Source: Candolleomyces eurysporus (taxonomy: Eukaryota > Basidiomycota > Agaricomycetes > Agaricales > Psathyrellaceae). Taken from it: a stretch of DNA of 64,000 nt. Positions 1 to 11,314 of this stretch are shown one piece after another. Under the pieces are notes generated by a model, which saw only the letters and a list, made by a program, of their open reading frames with translations, searched no databases and had not been told where the DNA came from. Numbering within the stretch: the first letter of the stretch is position 1; each line of letters starts with the position of its first letter. Both the position numbers and the translations under genes were made by a program. The stretch is from NCBI GenBank assembly GCA_027579435.1, contig JANBPK010000720.1, forward strand, positions 62,001 through 126,000, given 5' to 3'.

Positions 1-2495
1 AGGCCCTTCGTCGCTAAACAGTCCAGGCCCTCTTAGCGCCGTCTCTGAAACCCCGGCAGACGATTCGACCAATTCTATTTCGCTTTCCCCTTCTCCACCA
101 ATCTCACCCACCACAGCGGAGAGTCCTTTGACAAGCAGTGGAGTGGGTTTTGTTGTTCCGACGCGCTCGTGGTCTGTTTCAACTGTATCAATCAGCTCCG
201 CGACGTCTTCCACGACGGTTACCTCAAAGTCGAAACGTTCCACGACGCCGAGTAACCTCGCACGCAAGTTCCGCTTTCGCAGACGCAACGCCGATGACAG
301 CAGCTCGCGGCCCACCTCGCCCCAGCTATTCAATGGGGTGATGTCAAGCCAGGTGGATACAATTGACACCTCGACGGTCAAAGCGGTCACGAACCTGAAT
401 TCCTCGAGGCAATGGTACACCAAAAATGCTCAAGCTCTGGTGTCCCGACCGCCACCACCGAGCCCAATTCTTGCCCTGGAGAACGCGATCACGTATCCTG
501 CACATAGAGGCGTATTGAGGCATAAAGGACGTTCGCATTCGAGCCCTCTCCCATTTTCGGCACTCGACGTCATCCCGGTGACTTCAACGGACATTTTCGA
601 ACCATTGCCTTTGTTCGTCAAGAACTATTTCGATGACGTTCTTCCTAGAGAGCTTCGTCTCCGCATTTTGGGAACCCTTGTCCAGATACATATCGATGCT
701 CACCAACGCATGATAGAAAGTGAGCGATGGTCGGTGAACAGGGCTTCCGCCTCCCGTAACCAGTGGGTTGGGAGAGATCGGGGATTCAAGGAGCTCATTA
801 GACTGAGCAGGGTACATCACTTTTTTTTTGATGTCTTGTGCTTAATCTAACATTCCGTCTTGCTAGGTGTCAAAATCCTGGCGTTCATTGGCCTTTGACG
901 GGCAACTCTGGGTTGACGTCGACCTTCACTCCTTCCCTGGGCTGCCACGAGAGACGTTGCGACGCATAACAGAGTCCGCCGGTCCGTTCATNCAGGCCTT
1001 GGACGTTTCAGGGCTCACCGAGCTCGACTCGGAAAAGCTATTANACGTTGCGAGCAACCTATGCCTTATGGCCCCTCAAGAATCGGTATCGTACACGCAG
1101 CTCAAGTCTATCAATTTGCAGGGCTGCGCTGGCCTGACGACACGTTCGCTCCATCACCTTCTCATCCGATCCCGGTCCCTGGAGACTCTCAACCTGAGAG
1201 GCCTTTCGGCGGTGACCAACACGACCTGCGAAATCCTCGCCACTTATTGCCCCTCCCTCACCTCGCTCAACCTGAATCGATGCGTGAATATGGATGCAGA
1301 AGGTATCCAATCCATGGCCACCGCTGCTATTGCGCGTGGGGAGCATCTTCAATTGAAAGAGTTGCGTCTATCTGGTCTGAAGCATACCCGAGATCCGATG
1401 ATGGGAGCCCTTGGCAAGGCGGCCCCATACCTCGAGATTTTGGACCTCAGCTACGCTCGCCGTCTACACAACTCCTCCATCGAAGCGTTCGTAGCCTGCG
1501 ACGACGAAGACTTTGAATATCTCGGAGTGCCCACGGTTATGGTGTCCGCGCGGGATTTGGGACGCGAGGTGACCGACGTTTGTTATTACCGGCGCCGTGT
1601 CACGCGGNTGCGACACCTCAACCTCTCCTTCTGTATCCTCCTCACCGATACCGCCTGTACCAACCTGGCGTATTCTGTCCCACGTTTGGAGTATTTCGAG
1701 ATGGCTGGTATCGGGGCTGACCTCAAGGAGGCGGGNCTGATCAAGCTGTTCGACCAAACGCCATTTATCAAGAGGATTGATTTGGAGGATGCATTGGATG
1801 TGGGGGATTCGTTGTTGGCTGCGTTGACGCCGGCTCCTCAGCCCGTCGGTGGCTCGTCTTCGGACTCGCAGCCTCCGCAGACCGGACATGCGCTGCAACA
1901 CCTCAGCATTTCGTGTGCTCTGAACGTCAGGGATCAGAGTATGCTGGCCCTCGTTCGTGGGTGTCCCAAGTTGACCGTGTTGGAGGCGGACGGAACCACC
2001 ATGGGCAGCAATGTGCTTCGGGAGTTTGTTCGATTGAGCAAAGAGAGGAAGGCGTGCAATGCCAAGATTGTTGGTGTCGATTGTCGTGGGGTCAGCGAGA
2101 ACGTGGTGAAGGAGCTTTCCGGNTCTACGCGTCCTCGTCAAGGNTGGAGATCGTACGCTTCTCGCAGGCTNTACTACCTTGACTCGAGGGATGGCAACGA
2201 AGAGGACTTGAAGATTGGGCAGGACGAGTGTGATGAGAACAAGGTNGTGCTGAAGACGTTCTATTCGTGGCAGACCGTGGATGCGGTGAAGGCCAACANA
2301 GAGAAGCGGAAGAAAGCGTCGGGNAATGCGAGTGGTAGGAGGGCTGGTAACGGGTCCAATGGGTCCGATTATGACGATGCNGGTAGGGGCGGTAGGACGA
2401 GGTGGTGGTCGCCCGGCGGGAGTCGAGGTGCAGGTTCTGGAAGAACCTCTCCGTTGTCTCTGAGCGAATTCAACGAGGGGTGCAGAGCAATGTAA
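1..2495 (+). CDS. F-box / leucine-rich-repeat protein (5' end outside window)
   Basis: The reading frame is already open at base 2 and no ATG is in view, so the gene starts upstream of the window. Exons 2-811 and 867-2495 are joined by a 55-nt GT/AG intron, giving about 812 visible residues. A low-complexity Ser/Pro/Thr-rich N-terminus leads into an F-box-like segment (LPRELRLRILGTL near base 640, continuing across the intron as LSRVSKSWRSLAF and WVDVDL). A long run of RNI-type leucine-rich repeats follows (for example LKSINLQGC, LETLNLRG, LTSLNLNRC). The basic, glycine-rich tail is disordered. F-box/LRR proteins are substrate receptors of SCF (Skp1-cullin-F-box) ubiquitin ligases; the substrate here is unknown. 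A GTAAGT overlaps the stop codon region, so a further 3' exon cannot be excluded. Isolated Ns substitute single bases without breaking the frame. Confidence 0.85.
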
Positions 2496-2987
2496 GTGCG
2501 CCCGGGNTGAACGACATGACCTGGACAACGAACTGTATATTTTTATCTTATCTTTTCCGNTCCTATTTTTTCTTCTTNCTGTATTTCCACCATCACTGCT
2601 TGCTTTCTGCACCAGTTTGTATCATCTACCATTATCTGGAAGTCTCTTACTCCTTGACATGTACTTTGACAACTCTCTCCATCTCTCTCTTTCTCTCTCT
2701 GCACACCGTTTCTTGTGATGCTTGTAGACTACCTGTCTCTTGTCGACCCCTGTTTTCCATCGCTTTCATTTATCACTCTTGTTATCCGCTATGTATTTTA
2801 TTCCCAGTTNCTGCAAACGGGATTTTACGATTTTTCATCATTTTTAACGTTTTACTCTTGCTTCTTTTTTTTGCATATGTATCAATGTTTTTGTTCGAAG
2901 TAAAGATCTTCAAACGTGTACGAGTAGTAGTCGATGTCGATCGAGTAGATGAAGATGAAGGNACAGACNATATAAATGAACGTGCTT
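2496..2987. other. Convergent 3' intergenic region
   Basis: This T- and C-rich stretch separates the stop codons of the F-box gene (+) and lrp1 (-). It probably holds both 3' untranslated regions. I see no gene in it. Confidence 0.6.
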
Positions 2988-4069
2988 TTAACTTTCGGNT
3001 TTCTTCTTGCCTTTCTTCTTTTTCTTNANGCTGCCATCGGTGGGACCTTCTGTCGATTGTCTCGCCTTCTTTTTCTTTGGCTGTGGTGTCGAGGGGGCGG
3101 TTTCTGCAGGGGTAGGGTCAGACGAGCCTTGCTTNGATTCNGAAGCAACTTTNGACGCGTCTGATCCTTCACCGTACCCTAGGGAAAGCAAAAANAAATA
3201 AATAGTGAGCGAGTATCCTGGNGTTTTTACGAGCGCAATTAAGCGTACCTGCAAAGGGATCGACAGCGCCTCTTTGTCGTTTTCTCTTATTCTGGACTGC
3301 AGGCTCTGATGTCGTTGGCGCGTCTCCTTCAACATTCATANTGTCCTCGCCATCCTCATTGAAGACCTGCAAGTCCTCTTCTTCACTCTCTCCCGCAGCA
3401 GCCTTTTCTTTCAGTTCTCTCTCGTATTCTGCTCTTTCAAGCATCTTCGAGGTGACTTTAACAGGCACGCGAGCAGAGGAAGTCGAGGCCTCTGGCGGTG
3501 CTTCCTCTTCGGCTGCCGTTTTCTTCCATTGAACGGAGGAGATTGCGTTTTTGATGAANCGACCCGCAGCTTCTTTGTCTACCTCNATTTTGCCTAGCNA
3601 TTACGAAAGAGTTANTNCATTCAGAAATACAAGGCCAGGGCGGAAATGACCCACGTGTTGGAGGGTTCTCGGTTTTCGAGATNTTGTCAAAGTATTGGCG
3701 GATCCTTTCCTGTGCAGCGTTGAGTGAGGGCGTCATGATCAATGCATTGGGGTTCGGACGTACCAGCTCTGGGAGCANCGGGTGAGTCTTGGGATCAATC
3801 CCCTTCAACTTGAGGTACACTACACTTTGAACATGAGGCATTTCTCTNTNANNNNNNNNNTANAATNGTTNCTCAAACTTACTNAATACTAAGTCATAGA
3901 TCACATAAGGCACNTCGGTTTGGAGTTTGGCTTGTTGCAACGGTTCNAGGTTCACGACAGTTTCTGGGAGGGTTTGGGAGAAGAGAGGCTCCAAGACGGA
4001 TTCGAGGCCGTCCAAAGAATTTGAGAAGGCCGATACCTTGGACTTGAGTTTCGAGATTTCGACGGACAT
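2988..4069 (-). CDS. lrp1: Exosome cofactor Lrp1/C1D (Sas10/Utp3/C1D family)
   Basis: Four exons (4069-3883, 3843-3655, 3593-3249, 3178-2988) join in phase to 303 residues. The N-terminal 120 residues carry the helical Sas10/C1D domain: a coiled start (MSVEISKLKSKVSAFSNSL), then VPYVIYDLV and VVYLKLKGIDPKTHP, which match the family's typical L-x-GIDP-x-x-HP core. The middle is acidic. The C-terminus is a lysine-rich nuclear and RNA-binding tail (PKKKKAR, KKKKKGKKK). C1D/Lrp1 works in the nucleus with Rrp6 and the exosome in 3' processing of 5.8S rRNA, snRNA and snoRNA. The first intron contains a block of Ns, so the donor GTAAGT at 3882 is clear but the acceptor is inferred from the frame. 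The start codon lies only 132 bp from the divergent sf3b5 start. Confidence 0.88.
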
Positions 4070-4201
4070 GGCTGAGGGTCAAGNAGACCTGGCTGGAGTC
4101 CGGTGTGGATGATTGACCTCGCAGTTTGGCGACCCGCGCGTGGATCACGGGTTGAGGACTTCCGAAACAAACAGACGTCAATATCGCCTCCTAGGTTCGT
4201 C
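4070..4201. promoter_or_regulatory. Divergent promoter between lrp1 and sf3b5
   Basis: Only 132 bp separate the two start codons, so both promoters and 5' untranslated regions must fit here or overlap. No TATA box is visible. The sharing is inferred from spacing. Confidence 0.5.
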
Positions 4202-4775
4202 ATGGTCAGTCATCTTCGACTTCGCTTNCTGTGTTCTACTGACGCAACTATGTGAACTTTTAGTCATCTGAGCTGAGATATACCGCAAACACGCAATTAG
4301 AACATCGTACGTAGTATCTCTTTGCACCGGAATAACTGCTTTAATTCGTTGCCATCCATCTAGTGCATGCGCGGTACACAGGAACGGGTGAGTCACTACT
4401 ATTCAATAGTATAGTAGGGATACGGTCCTCATAATCTGCGGCAGGTCATGCGGATCTATCTAAGTAGTGGGTTTTTTCTTTCCACCTGGTGTACTGGATT
4501 TTCTGACTTGAANTCTTCAGTGAGTGGTTAACGCACCACCACCGGGACACCTTGTCTTCCATTGTCGGACATCCCACTTTGACCTCGTACCTTGCTATAG
4601 CGGATAATGAAGCCACTGGGAGGATAAAGTTTGAGATGACCGAGGTGGGTATCCGTTTCATTAACATCAAGAGATCACCGTCTGACATTCTTACCACTTT
4701 TGTTGCGTTTCTCCTTGAAATCTCCAGAGGATGCTGCAGCCCTGCGGACCTCCTCCGCGCAAGGATGAAGACTAG
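4202..4775 (+). CDS. sf3b5: Splicing factor SF3b subunit 5 (SF3b10), six tiny exons
   Basis: Six exons (4202-4204, 4264-4306, 4364-4387, 4445-4466, 4521-4644, 4728-4775) total 264 nt and keep phase throughout, coding 87 residues; the human protein has 86. The deduced protein has the family landmarks in order: RYTANTQLEH, YTGTGHAD, KYEWL, HHHRDTLSSIVGH, YLAIADNE and the C-terminal RMLQPCGPPP. SF3b5 is a small subunit of the SF3b complex of U2 snRNP, which recognises the branch point in the nucleus. The first coding exon is the ATG alone, followed at once by GTCAGT. No simple reading frame shows this gene, because its longest exon is 124 nt. The exon solution rests on homology and consensus sites and would be settled by cDNA. 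Confidence 0.92.
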
Positions 4776-5560
4776 CCTATCTGCGAGAGTGTGCCTTTTG
4801 ACGACTTCTTTTTCGCTCGACCCTATCAACGGGCTGTTTGTGCGGTAGATGGGTTTGCCATGGTTTCATAATGAAATGGTTTCCTGATCGAGGAAGTTTT
4901 TCGGTGCAGCGTTCAATTGAGATGATAGGTATCATGGTTCTTTAATATCGCCCGACTCGCTGGATAACGAGTTTCCTGTGTGTTTCCCTCAATATTGAGA
5001 GCCTCTGGGAATTATCAGCCTTCCATTCGGTATGCTACAGTTTGCCGAGCCGTCATACCGATTGGGGAATATGATGATGGGTGGCAGGAGAAAGGCTTGT
5101 CCCAAACGGGATCTACACAAGTCGACAACCCCACCTAAATGGCTGTCCCATTGACGCTAACCCACTATTCCCCGCTCTTGTTCCCTTTATATTTATCAGT
5201 AATGCCCCTCTCCTAATTGCTGACCCGGGTCCTCCGTCTCCCCCACTCCCAACTCCCAACCCATAAGACCCTCCTGCCTGGCACTCCGAGTCCTTTGTGC
5301 CACGACCCGTGGCTAAACCTTTCATAAAGGACTGACATCTTGCCACGACTGTCCAATTTCACAAAGCCCGGACGTGTGGAAGAAATCCTTTGCCATTGTC
5401 CCGTCTTTATTACCAGCACGGTTCAAAATGGTGGCCTTATCCCGTCCCTTTTCCCAAATTTCCTTCGATTTCGAGGGCCTGTCAGCCTCTTCTCCTTTTC
5501 CTTNCCCCCCAGAAGCGCCCAGCCGTCCGGAGCCACTACCGGCCCTATTCGACACTGTAC
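4776..5560. other. Intergenic region upstream of the large methyltransferase
   Basis: This region holds the sf3b5 3' end and the promoter side of the methyltransferase gene. Runs of C and T near 5220-5260 and 5500-5520 are common in fungal promoters. I recognise no coding segment. Confidence 0.5.
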
Positions 5561-8500
5561 ATGGAGAAGGAAAAAACCCCTCGGAACTCTGTGCTCTCAA
5601 AGGCTCGACGGCAGTCTGTCCTCCACCGATCCGTGTCGCTAAGTGACGCTATGGGGCTTGGAAAGAAGAAGACGGGCGAAAAGGACAAGGACAAGGCGCC
5701 GACACTCCGAATCCGCAAGCTGTCGGATATTTCAGCGCCTATGCCGCCGACAGTGACGAAAGCGGGAATGTCTCGGCCACAAAAATTGGCTGCATCGGAG
5801 AAGGGCGCATTGCACCGCGTCAAAGCCCAGCGATCGATTGGCACTCTTTTTGCGACGGCAAATTCGGCAGCTCTGGAACACAATCCCCTTTCAAAGCCTC
5901 TCCCGCAACCACACACTTGCCTCCCCCCTCTTCGTTCCCGCAAGATGGATGCACGGACTCCCTCCCAGCCTCGCCGCAGCTCAAAGGTCGACGTCGACGA
6001 CGACGTAAATCGCAAAAAGCCCGGCACCTTTGTGGAGACCAATGTTTGGTACACCCGAAGTAGAACGAAGGTCCATCCGTACAGCAAAGAGGTCCCATAC
6101 ATGCAGTCCTACGACGCAACTTCCCTCGATAAGTCCGTGGTTTCCTCTTGGACCATCTCCAATCTTGCTAATGTTTCCCTTTACAGCGACCATTACTCGG
6201 AATTGTTGCTAGAGAGGCTGAACCCCGGTTCTCCCAGTTTCTGGGATTACGGAAAGAAGCCTCCATTAACAGTGCTCGATTTGGGCTGTGGTCAAGGCCA
6301 TTGGGTCCTCTACGCCGCCTCGGTGTGGAAGAACTCCCAGATCACCGGCTTTGACCTCATGGACATCTGCCTGCCAGCCTTTCAGACGACGGAAAACGTC
6401 AATTTTATTCGAGGAAATTTGTAAGTCTGTCTAGTGTCTTTCATGAAAACGCCGAGCTAATTTGACTTTGACAGCCTACTCAAACTGCCGTTCCCTTCAA
6501 AATCCTTCGAATATGTCAGAATGGCAAATCTCTCGCTGTGCATTCCCTACGATCACTGGCTTCCTCTCCTGACTGAAGTTCGCCGTGTTCTGACAAATGG
6601 CGGGCGACTGGAACTCATCGACGACCAAATGATGTTTCCTTACGGGGAGGAGCCGCAGCTCAAAGATCCCATCATCGCTCACACCAAAACCGAATCCCCG
6701 CAGTCGTCGTTCTTTGATTCCAGCAACGACGACGACAGTTCGGAAGGCGATGATGATACCCTCGAGGGTGAAACATCAGCATCAACGACGTCCACTCTCG
6801 TCAGCGACCGGGCATCGAGGGACTTTTTCGACAAATTGCCGTCATCCAAGAGGAGTTCCGCGCAGTCCAACGTTTCGACATCTGTCGGTTCAGACACACA
6901 TGTATCAGATCTTCCCCCGCCGCTCAGCATCTCAATACCAACGTCCACACTGCCATTGGAGGCTACCATCTCTCCTTCTCCGACCGTCACGCAGGCTGAC
7001 TTCAACGCTCTCGATTCCGACTATGCAACCATCGCTCATTCGCCGACAATCACTGACCACAATCGCCACCAGAAAACGGCGTCAACTTCCAGCACCAAAA
7101 GCACCGGATCACAGTCTGAGGCTCTGTCCTTTTGGAGGTCCAGGAAGCAGGCATCAATGGAGATGGAAGCCATTTACGAGCATGTACTCGTGCACAAGTA
7201 CGGCATCCACCCACGTCCCTCCGAATTCGTCGTCGATACCATGCGGCAGATATTTGGAAAGGGCAATGCAGGCAAAGTCAGGAGTTATCACATCAAGCTT
7301 GCTCCATTCGATTCTCCCATCGGACCTGGTGGGTCACTGGCTCCAACGGTTGACGATGCTTCCGACTCTCCGAGGAAACAGTGGAAGAATGCTGGTGACA
7401 AGAAGGAGAAGAAGGAGAAGAGGCGTAAACTAGAGAAGCCCGATAGCCCAAGAGGGGCCAGTTTCGATGAATCCCAAGCGCCGCCGCAGCCTCCAGTAGT
7501 CACAGCGAAAGCCGCGAGCCGTCTCGGGCTCGTTCCGACTGTTCCTGCTCTTCCTCCCCGCCGCATCTCCTCCGAACTCTCCTCCGGAAACGAAAGCAGC
7601 GACTCCTGCACCGATCCTCACCGCAGCTCNCAGCTTCCGGTAGTCAGCGCCAAAGCGGCTAGCCGGCTCGGGATTCCCGTCAACCCTCCCCCCATTCCTC
7701 CGAAATCCGAGCACATTCGGAAGTCGTATATTCACACTGGAGCGCAAAGGGCCAAGGAGGTTCCTAGATCCAGTGGCGGTATTCGTCTAGGCACGCCGCT
7801 GGAGTCNCCAGTGGCTGAGGAAGACACTGCTCCTTCCCCTATCTCGATCACTCCAACAGTATCNTACGCCGCAAACGAGCAGGTGGAGCAGGAGAGGGCC
7901 GCTTCTCCTTCCTTCGGCAGAACTGACTCCTCCGAGAGCGAGCAAAGCACAAGTTCCTCGAGTAGNAGCAGCAGCGAACCATCGAGTGACGTAGGTGGTG
8001 CTGTGCAGCCTCCNGTACTCAGTGCCAAGGCTGCTGGAAGACTCGGGATCTCTTACTCTGTGCTTGCGGCTGCTTCTGCTGCGCATAGTCGAGGNTCTGG
8101 AGTCATGGTTCCTGTGCAGTCACCTGGCCTTTTGGTTTGGCCTTCGACCTATATCCCCATGTCGCCGAGTGAACTCGAGATGCATTCGTGCAAGTGGGTG
8201 CAGAGCTTGTTGGGATGCAGGCACGCTTTGCGCGAGCACATTACTGGCGAGTTTGAAGGGAAGCGGCTCGTCAACGATGCAGAGTTTGAGGAGGCTATTT
8301 GGGATTATGAATGGTGAGCTTCCTGTGATATGCTTGTATGTGCGGTTGGCTGATGATATTGTTCTATCAGCTTCCGCAGATCGCGCTTCCACTGGCCTCT
8401 CGACAATCCTGACCTCTTTGACGAGGATGGTTTCCCCGAGTCCCCGACTGCACCTACCCAGAGTGTCCCTCCCAAAGAGCAGAGACCCGCTCATTCGAGG

Positions 8501-8650
8501 GACGACAGCTTCGAGTTGTTCAACGGCCAATACCGTCGCGATGAATTGACTCATGTGCGCACCATCCGGGTGTTCGAAGCTGTCAAGGTCGTCGACGAAA
8601 AGAGTCTCGTCGCGATGCTTTTCCCCAGCCAGTCATCACGTAGTAACTAA
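5561..8650 (+). CDS. SAM-dependent methyltransferase with split domain and AKAASRLG repeats
   Basis: Three exons (5561-6420, 6475-8313, 8371-8650) join in phase to 992 residues; the ATG at 5651 is an alternative start giving 962. The Rossmann methyltransferase core begins about residue 240 with motif I, VLDLGCGQGHW. It continues across the first intron (LPFPSKSFEYV) to a post-I segment, RRVLTNGGRLELIDDQ. A Ser/Asp-rich insert of about 160 residues then interrupts the fold before MEAIYEHVLVHKYGIHPRPS resumes it. The C-terminal part is disordered and carries three copies of a [ST]AKAA[SG]RLG motif, two of them followed by proline stretches. It ends in a conserved-looking block, MSPSELEMHSCKWVQSLLGC. 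The substrate is not predictable. The fold class is clear; the start codon and function are uncertain. Confidence 0.82.
7493..8047 (+). repeat. Three degenerate coding repeats, [ST]AKAA[SG]RLG
   Basis: Copies lie at 7493-7528, 7637-7672 and 8012-8047 inside the methyltransferase gene, in the same frame. Each encodes P-V-[VL]-[ST]-AKAA-[SG]-RLG. Codons differ between copies while residues are kept, which argues for protein-level selection. PP-x-PP-[RK] stretches follow the first two copies. Confidence 0.8.
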
Positions 8651-9399
8651 ACGTCGGTTTTTCATTGCTTTCCACGACACCCTGTCACTCTTTCCTCTGG
8701 TGCTTCCGTTGCTTGCCTTTCTCTTGCGTGCTATTCCAGCCCACCCTCGTTCCCCCTCGCTCTTTGATCATTCTTCATCTCCACATCAAACTGCTTTCTC
8801 TATCCGCCCTTGCGTCTCCCTCTCATTATTATCTATCTATTCCATCCGCATTCACGCTACTTTCTTTTTTTGGATTTGGACTCTCATGCCCCTTAACGCT
8901 CCTTTGCATTCGCTTAAACGGACGGTTGAACATGGATTATTGTCATCATTATCACCATTGCTACATCATCACAGTAATTGATATTGTTATTTGTAGTCTA
9001 GTGTCTAGAGTTTTCATAGCTGTACTTTTGGTTNTTTGTGTTCCTCGTTGTTGTTTCANTGGTTGTATATTAGCCCTTGCTTTTTACTGCCGCATATTTG
9101 CAATGTATACATGAACATATTNTGGAAACATTAATCTCAAACCGGAAGTCTGATTTCCAAAACAGTGTTATGATCTTCTATAACATGAGCGGTAAAACTA
9201 GCAACAATCGAGGAGTGGTGTATGTGAAGGAGTCATGTCCATCANATGCCAGTATCTAGAAAGAAGGACNGCGAGGGAACGATCTGGTGNAAATAAATCG
9301 CAGCAAGGGGCTCTAGTCCAAAATGCGGGTGCAAACGACGTTTGAAGAGTCTCTNCAGTCCCTCACNATGATTAGAACGAGACTAGTATGTAGAATAAA
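8651..9399. other. Convergent 3' intergenic region
   Basis: This 749-bp region is pyrimidine-rich at 8660-8900 and AT-rich after that. It separates the methyltransferase stop from the stop of the prenyl synthase-like gene. It likely holds both 3' untranslated regions; no gene was recognised. Confidence 0.5.
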
Positions 9400-10986
9400 T
9401 TACGACCGATTCCGTTGCGTCACTTGCTCAGTGAGCGCCTCTAATGCCAGTTTTGCGTCGCTGTCTGGCAGCAACTTGAGGACCTCTCGGGCCCGTTCTG
9501 CATAAGTGTATGCCAGTAGTCGTGTCCGTTCGATACCAGATGTTCCTCGAACGTAGTCAATTGCCTGTAGGGAGGAGAATATTGAGAGCTAGCAGCGCCA
9601 AGAATGAGAAGGAGACTCACGAGTTCAATGTCACCCTCTTTGGTGAAGTTTCGCTGAATCAAGGGTCGAATCTCAGAAGATTCCTCCCAAGCGTAAATGG
9701 CAGGTGCAGTCGCNAGCCCTGGTTTCAAACCAGATGACGAGGAGGAAGCAAGCGCCGACTCAAATTCCACNGAGTCTTTTACNAGCTNCAAAAGGTAGGC
9801 AGGCGTCAATCTCACAATGCGTCCGAACAAGGGTTTCAATACGTACCTGATGCGCAATTCCGAGATTCCGACCAAATACATACGCCACCTCTTGCCAAAT
9901 ATCGCCCTGCTTGGAGCCTCCCAAAATAACGGAGGCGCGCGCNCCCTTTGCCATNAGACTCGCNGACTGGAGGTACGTTTTCCGGAGGTACACGTCCCAA
10001 GCCTCTTCCAGCGTCTGTGGTCCCTGGATCGCGCCTAACGAAGGTGTCTGGACCTTGTCCATCCGCAGGAATTCTCCTTCCACGAGATTCGAAATGATGC
10101 TTGCCACTAGNTCCACGACTTCGCTCTCCCCGAGACGCGAAAGCACGGTACTAGCCCGGCCAAGCAAAAAATCGCCACCGAGGATCGATAGCTTGTTTCC
10201 NAANGGGTTCTCCGATGATGACGGNGAGCTTTCTNCGGTGGANGTCGAGTTGTCGATGTTTTCATGCAGCAAGAAAGCAATATGAATCATCTCCACGATT
10301 TGCGCGAGGCGCATCTGGGTCGGAAGGAGCGTAGCGGGATTCATCAACGCCGGTATAGGCATATGCAACGATGGAACGAAACTCGGCAAAGGCGAAGGTG
10401 CAACGTCTCTTCGCAGTTCAAAGGGTGCAGCGAACGATTCGGTGTGGTCCGGCATGCTGGGATTGCACTCGCTCAGCGTTTCCGATGAGTAGAGCGGTTT
10501 GTCCAGCGCGTCACCGCGTCCTCCGTGCGCCTCCATACCCGCCTCCCAATGTTTTCGCTCCCATTCTTGCCCGAGACCGTTCGTCGCACGCGCAAATAGC
10601 AGGACTAGGAGCGACCGTAGCTGTTTTGAGGGATTCAGGAAATAGTATTGCGCGATGTCGGTTAGACCTGGATGCGCGGACCCAAGTAGCGCGAGCAAAT
10701 TGGAACGTAACTGCTTCAGTTCGGGTGCAGCAAGGACGTAGGGGTCGGGCCGTTTTCTTTCTTGTTTGAACGCAGGCCGTGGGGGAGGATGCAACGTGGT
10801 TTTATTCCATGCTGGTTGCGAGGTCGTTGACGAAGCTGCGGCCGCTGTTTGCTGGGCGAGGGCCGAGAGTTTCCGCCGTCTTGGACGCGTAACACTAGCA
10901 TTGGCTGGCACAGGAGAGCTCGAGCTGGCTATGCAGCGAGCAGCGGTCTGGGCTGAGGCTCGTAGTGGCCGCGCCAATCCTCGCAT
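9400..10986 (-). CDS. dlp1: Polyprenyl diphosphate synthase homologue lacking both Asp-rich motifs (Dlp1/PDSS2-like)
   Basis: Three exons (10986-9847, 9785-9621, 9564-9400) join in phase to 489 residues. The ATG at 10986 opens a basic, Ser/Ala-rich leader (MRGLARPLRASAQTAARC) typical of mitochondrial import. The trans-prenyltransferase fold is plain: QIVEMIHIAFLLH, GNKLSILGGDFLLGRAS, LVEGEFLRM, YLRKTYLQ, FGRNLGIAHQ and a C-terminal GIERTRLLAYTYAERA. Active enzymes have DDxxD after LLH and again after the LGIAFQLV segment. Here these positions read ENIDN and KDSVE, so magnesium-diphosphate binding should be lost. Fission yeast Dlp1 and human PDSS2 are such non-catalytic partners of the ubiquinone side-chain synthase. 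I infer that role; an atypical Coq1 paralogue is the alternative. Confidence 0.82.
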
Positions 10987-11314
10987 GTTGAAGACGAGAG
11001 AGAAAAAGATAACAGGACTCGTCGCGGGGCGGGCTCGTCGATGACGGAAATGATGACACGAATATTCCCGCGTCATGCCCAAAATTAAACCAAGTCATAG
11101 CGTTACCAAGTCATAGCGGCGGCGGCGTCCACTAGCAAACCATTCATTATATATTACAGGTAGGATAGTCTATAGTTTCGTTACAATGCTGGTCTGGTGT
11201 TATCGAAAGCAAATAAAGATAAGTGACGAGGTGGCAAGTCAAGAAGGTTGGGCATGGCGCAAGGCAAAGAGCGAGCAAGATAAAAATATCAAATCACGGG
11301 CTAGCCTCCTGTGC
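10987..11314. other. Intergenic region between tandem minus-strand genes
   Basis: This is upstream of the prenyl synthase-like gene and downstream of the lamtor2-like gene. No gene was recognised. A short AT-rich stretch lies near 11140-11220. Confidence 0.5.

Noticed and set aside
4446..4829. Minus-strand ORF of 127 codons
   Set aside because: It overlaps the sf3b5 exons, which are supported by clear homology on the other strand.
10371..10769. Plus-strand ORF of 132 codons
   Set aside because: It lies antisense to the prenyl synthase-like coding exon, with no family features.
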